Assembly: GCA_050248795.1 (NCBI GenBank)
Contig: JBFWRS010000044.1
Span: 1 to 25,133 of the forward strand
Direction of reading: 5' to 3'
Length of the DNA stretch: 25,133 nt
Source: CAZTDU01 sp050248795
GTDB lineage: Bacteria; Pseudomonadota; Gammaproteobacteria; Burkholderiales; SG8-39
Numbering within the stretch: position 1 is the stretch's first letter; every line of letters starts with the position of its first letter. Shown here piece by piece: positions 22,210 to 25,133 of the stretch. Below the pieces are notes generated by a model that saw only the letters and a program-made list of their open reading frames with translations, made no database searches and was not told the DNA's origin. The position numbers and the translations under genes are program-made.

Positions 22210-22838
22210 GCGCTGAGGAAGGCGAGGCGGAACACGCCGGCGAAATTGGGATTGCCGCGATCGGGTTGCCAGCGCGTGTCGCTCCAGCGCAGCAGCTGCG
22301 GCAGGCCGACCGCGCGCAGGCCGTTGTCGCGCGGCGTTTCGGTGCCGGTGTGATACGCGATCGACGTACCCATCCACACCATCACGTGCTGGTCGTCGCC
22401 CTGGTCGAAAAACAGCAGGTCGGCCGGCTGCGCGAGGTTGCAGTCGCGCGCCACCATGCGCGTGTTCTCCTGCACCAGGTCGATGGCGCCGGCGTAGGCG
22501 GCGTGCGAGCCGTCGGCGAGCCGCCAGCGGTGGCGCAGCGCCGCGAGTTGCGCATCGTCCAGCGCGGGCTCGGGCGGCACCGGGCGGCCGAGGAATCCGT
22601 TTGCCCGCTTCCATGCCGGGTCGTGCGCGCGCAGCGCTTCGGCGACCGCGAAGCGCACCAGGCCTGCGCAGTCGCGGTGGTGCCAGCGCGGCGTCGGCCC
22701 GCGCTCGACCTGGGCGGAGACGATCAGCACCATCCAGGCGCGGAATGCGCGCGATTGCTGCGGCGTCAGGCGGCCGCCCGCGAACGCCGGCATCGCCGCC
22801 AGCGCCAGCAGCGCGCCGAGGAAGCCGCGACGCTTCAC
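22206..22838 (-). CDS. yfaT: DUF1175 (YfaT/MagC-like) protein, NlpC/P60-like
   Basis: This 210-residue exported protein has the signal peptide MKRRGFLGALLALAAMPAFA. It carries the pattern of papain-like NlpC/P60 cell-wall peptidases: RDCAGLVRFAVAEAL with Cys57, then QPADLLFFDQGDDQHVMVWMGTSIAYHTG with His141 and possibly His153. This lines up with DCSGLVxY and GDLxFF...HVxIYxG of NlpC/P60 enzymes, which cut peptide stems of peptidoglycan. The GTG start at 22838 overlaps the DUF2138 stop (GTGA), and its own stop overlaps the macroglobulin ATG. Membership of DUF1175 is supported by operon position as well as pattern. Peptidase activity is inferred. Confidence 0.78.
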   Translation of the reverse strand: MKRRGFLGALLALAAMPAFAGGRLTPQQSRAFRAWMVLIVSAQVERGPTPRWHHRDCAGLVRFAVAEALRAHDPAWKRANGFLGRPVPPEPALDDAQLAALRHRWRLADGSHAAYAGAIDLVQENTRMVARDCNLAQPADLLFFDQGDDQHVMVWMGTSIAYHTGTETPRDNGLRAVGLPQLLRWSDTRWQPDRGNPNFAGVFRLAFLSA

Positions 22839-24451
22839 TCCAGGGGCTCCCAGCGCGCCGGCTGCCAGCCGTCGCGACGTGCGGCGTCCTCTTCGAGCAC
22901 CAGGCGGTGCGCGGGATACCTCGCCAGCGCCGCGAGTCGCGGCGCGAGGTGCGTCTTCAGCGCCGCCGACAGCACCGATTCGTGCGCGCGCGGCACCGCG
23001 GCGCCGGCCTCGCGGGCGACCATGTCGGCGAGCATGCGCGGTGTCACCACGGCGAGCGTGACGCCTTCGCGCGGCAGCTGGTCGGCGACGCCGGGATGCC
23101 GGCGCGCGATGGTGTCGATGGCGAGATCCACCAGCGCGGCGTCGGGCGAGAACACGCCCAGCGTGCCGCTCGCGGCCAGGGTGGGCGCGGCGACCAGCGC
23201 GGTGACGTGCCGGCGGGACGCATCTGGCGTGGCGCCCGCGGCGCGCCAGGTCTGCGCGCCGCCGCCCGCTTGTCGCCGCGGCAGCGCTGCAGGGTCGCGC
23301 GCCAGCGTTGCGTCCTTCTGCTGGCCGCCGCTGAAGCCGGGCTTGCGCAGCGCCCATTTCGCCATGCCGGCGAACAGCGCCTCGTTGTCGGCGGCGGATT
23401 TCGTCATCCTGGCGACGAAGAGAGGCGCGTACAGCGTCGAGTGCGGGTACCAGCAGGCGATCGCGCTCGATGCCTCCGGTACGCTCACCGCCTTCTGCGC
23501 CACCCTGGCCGGCATGCGCGCATCCAGCGGCAGCAGCAGGCAGGCACCGGCGTTGGCCGGCGCGGCGCCCCACAGCGCCGCGTCGTCGAAAGCCCTGCGC
23601 GTCGTCTGTCCCGGGCGCAGCAGCAGCCGCGTGCTCCAGGTGTCGCCGACGAGGTCGAAGCGCAGCGCCTCGATGCCGGGCACGAAATCCTCGTAGCCGA
23701 GCGCGAACGCCGAGGCGCCCACCGCCAGCGCGTGTGTGGAGCGGGCAGCGCCGAGGCGGAAATGGCTGGTCAGCGCGCCGTCGGCGCGCAGCCACGACGA
23801 CAGCGCATCGCGCGAGGCGGCGACGAAGCGGCCCTTGGCGTCCAGCAGCATGCCCGGGTCGGAAAGCACTGCGATGCGTTCGCCGCGCACGGCGACGATC
23901 AGCGTGCGCCTGGGGCCGATCCTCAAGGCGTACACCGGGAAGTCGAGGCCGTGCCCGGCGGCGTCCTGCAGCCGCGTGAGCTGCCGGTCCTTCAGCGCCA
24001 CCGCGGCGGCCTCCTGCAGCACGCGCGCCATCGCGCCGCGCCGCATCACCAGCGCGTAGTGCCGCAGCGCGCCATTGCCGTCGCGCCAGAACGCGAGCTC
24101 CGCGGGTTCGTCCAGCGCCATGCCGAGGATGCGATCCGACCAGTCGAGCTTGTGCTCCCAGGCGATGCGCCTGAGGCTGCCCTTGAGGCCCAGCCTGTCC
24201 TCGTGCTGCTCGTAGTAGAAGACGATGTCCTCGGTGAGCACGTCGCGCAGCACCGGCACGCGCAGGAGGTCGCGCGGCAGCTTCGACAGGCTCGCGGACA
24301 CGATTGCCGCGTCGGGCGCGGCGAGGTCGACCGCGAGGCGCGTCGCCGCCAGCGTGGCCGGTTTCCAGAGGAAGTGTCGATAGGCAAGGGCGGCCGCGAT
24401 CGCGACAAGCACGACGGCGGCGGCGAGCAGGCTGATGCGGAGGGTGCGCAC
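22835..24451 (-). CDS. yfaA: DUF2138 (YfaA/MagA-B-like) membrane-anchored protein
   Basis: This 538-residue protein has an N-terminal membrane anchor (LRISLLAAAVVLVAIAAALAYRHF, about 4-27) and a large periplasmic part beginning ATRLAVDLAAPDAAIVSASLSKLPRDLLRVPVLRDVLTEDIVFYYEQHEDRLGLKGSLRRIAWEH. That stretch is recognisable as the DUF2138 N-terminus of E. coli YfaA. No catalytic motif is apparent. Pseudomonas MagA and MagB are reported to hold the macroglobulin at the inner membrane; this protein probably does the same. The GTG at 24451 is the only reasonable start before the anchor. It begins 14 bp after the uvrA stop, and its end overlaps the DUF1175 start by 4 bp. Confidence 0.82.
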   Translation of the reverse strand: MRTLRISLLAAAVVLVAIAAALAYRHFLWKPATLAATRLAVDLAAPDAAIVSASLSKLPRDLLRVPVLRDVLTEDIVFYYEQHEDRLGLKGSLRRIAWEHKLDWSDRILGMALDEPAELAFWRDGNGALRHYALVMRRGAMARVLQEAAAVALKDRQLTRLQDAAGHGLDFPVYALRIGPRRTLIVAVRGERIAVLSDPGMLLDAKGRFVAASRDALSSWLRADGALTSHFRLGAARSTHALAVGASAFALGYEDFVPGIEALRFDLVGDTWSTRLLLRPGQTTRRAFDDAALWGAAPANAGACLLLPLDARMPARVAQKAVSVPEASSAIACWYPHSTLYAPLFVARMTKSAADNEALFAGMAKWALRKPGFSGGQQKDATLARDPAALPRRQAGGGAQTWRAAGATPDASRRHVTALVAAPTLAASGTLGVFSPDAALVDLAIDTIARRHPGVADQLPREGVTLAVVTPRMLADMVAREAGAAVPRAHESVLSAALKTHLAPRLAALARYPAHRLVLEEDAARRDGWQPARWEPLE

Positions 24452-24465
24452 GGCTGATGCCGATA

Positions 24466-25133
24466 TTACGCGCGCGCGAGCTGTCCCCGTGCGGCCGGCT
24501 TCGTGGCGGTTCCGCGATCGATTGTGGCGTTCTTCTCGCGCAGCGCATGCGCGAGGTAGCGGCCGGTATGGCTGGCGGCTTCCTTCGCCACCGACTCCGG
24601 CGGGCCCGCGACGACGATGCGGCCGCCGCCGTCGCCGCCCTCGGGCCCGAGGTCTATCACCCAGTCGGCGGTCTTCACCACGTCGAGGTTGTGCTCGATC
24701 ACCACCACGGTGTTGCCGGCATCGCGCAGCCGGTGCAGCACGTCGAGCAGCAACTGGATGTCGTGGAAGTGCAGGCCGGTGGTCGGCTCATCCAGGATGT
24801 AGAGCGTGCGCCCGGTCTCGCGCTTGGAGAGTTCCAGCGACAGCTTGACCCGCTGCGCTTCGCCGCCCGAGAGCGTGGTGGCGGACTGGCCAAGGCGCAC
24901 GTAGCCGAGGCCGACGTCGATCAGCGTCTGCAGCTTGCGCGCCAGCGCCGGCACCGGGGCGAAGAATGCCGCCGCCTCGGTGACCGTCATCTCCAGCACT
25001 TCCTGCACGTTGCGGCCCTTGTAGCGGATGTCGAGCGTCTCGCGGTTGTAGCGCCTGCCGTGGCAGACGTCGCAGGCGACGTAGATGTCGGCGAGGAAGT
25101 GCATCTCGACCTTGATGACGCCGTCGCCCTGGC
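24466..25133 (-). CDS. uvrA: Excinuclease ABC subunit A, C-terminal part (cut by window edge)
   Basis: These are the last 221 residues of UvrA, the damage-recognition ATPase of nucleotide excision repair. HFLADIYVACDVCHGRRYNRETL holds half of the second zinc finger (CxxCxGxRYN). LGQSATTLSGGEAQRVKLSLELSK is the ABC signature, LYILDEPTTGLHFHDIQLLL is Walker B, and VVVIEHNLDVVKTADWVIDLGPEGGDGGG is the closing segment typical of UvrA. The N-terminal ATPase lies beyond the window. The yfa-type operon begins 14 bp downstream on the same strand, so read-through from uvrA is likely unless another promoter lies inside uvrA. Confidence 0.97.
   Translation of the reverse strand, partial: QGDGVIKVEMHFLADIYVACDVCHGRRYNRETLDIRYKGRNVQEVLEMTVTEAAAFFAPVPALARKLQTLIDVGLGYVRLGQSATTLSGGEAQRVKLSLELSKRETGRTLYILDEPTTGLHFHDIQLLLDVLHRLRDAGNTVVVIEHNLDVVKTADWVIDLGPEGGDGGGRIVVAGPPESVAKEAASHTGRYLAHALREKNATIDRGTATKPAARGQLARA

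Noticed and set aside
1..25133. tRNA, rRNA, CRISPR arrays, insertion sequences or a replication origin
   Set aside because: I looked for the usual motifs (CCA-ended cloverleaves, regularly spaced repeats, transposase DDE frames with terminal repeats, DnaA boxes) and saw none.

Overview
The window is high-GC proteobacterial DNA, most likely from a betaproteobacterium of the Burkholderiales type. The clues are a Bug/TctC-type solute receptor, a LysR-regulated catabolic cluster and the GC-rich codon use. This assignment is inference; no rRNA or tRNA is present to anchor it. A run of exactly 100 N (17426-17525) shows a scaffolded draft assembly, possibly a metagenome bin. Both ends cut genes: acetoacetyl-CoA synthetase on the left and uvrA on the right.

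Layout. 1-5012 holds housekeeping and accessory metabolism: the aacS 3' end, an esterase, an SbmA/BacA/YddA-like ABC exporter, an ABM-domain protein, two small unknowns and an isonitrile hydratase-like DJ-1/PfpI protein. 5083-5429 is a toxin-antitoxin locus with an intact antitoxin and a toxin reduced to its two ends by an apparent in-frame deletion. 6031-7998 is the most striking part. Three consecutive AT-richer genes sit in units whose 5' boundary (GTTAGCCCGC, GTTAGGGCG, ATTAGATTGCA) is the exact reverse complement of a sequence just after or overlapping the stop codon of the same unit. At least two of the intervening sites fold like integron attC recombination sites. I read this as an array of three integron gene cassettes with no integrase in view (a CALIN-like cluster or the end of an integron). 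The three products fall in three unrelated nuclease/phosphodiesterase superfamilies (GIY-YIG, PD-(D/E)XK, PLD), which suggests genome defence.

8081-14441 returns to GC-rich DNA: a RibD-type reductase, an SDR protein lacking all canonical catalytic residues, a LysR regulator, and a likely catabolic unit of Bug receptor, choline-sulfatase-like enzyme and DapA-like aldolase/lyase, then a zinc-ribbon membrane protein.

14435-24451 (minus strand) is a compact, translationally coupled envelope operon matching E. coli yfaA-T and Pseudomonas mag: DUF2138, DUF1175, a large alpha-2-macroglobulin, DUF2300 and two tandem DUF2135 paralogues. It follows uvrA by 14 bp. Here the macroglobulin keeps a CVEQ thioester motif. 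The DUF1175 protein has NlpC/P60-like catalytic residues. The DUF2300 protein combines penicillin-binding-protein-like motifs, a SpoIID-like segment and HEYLH. Together these suggest a periplasmic protease-trapping complex tied to peptidoglycan.
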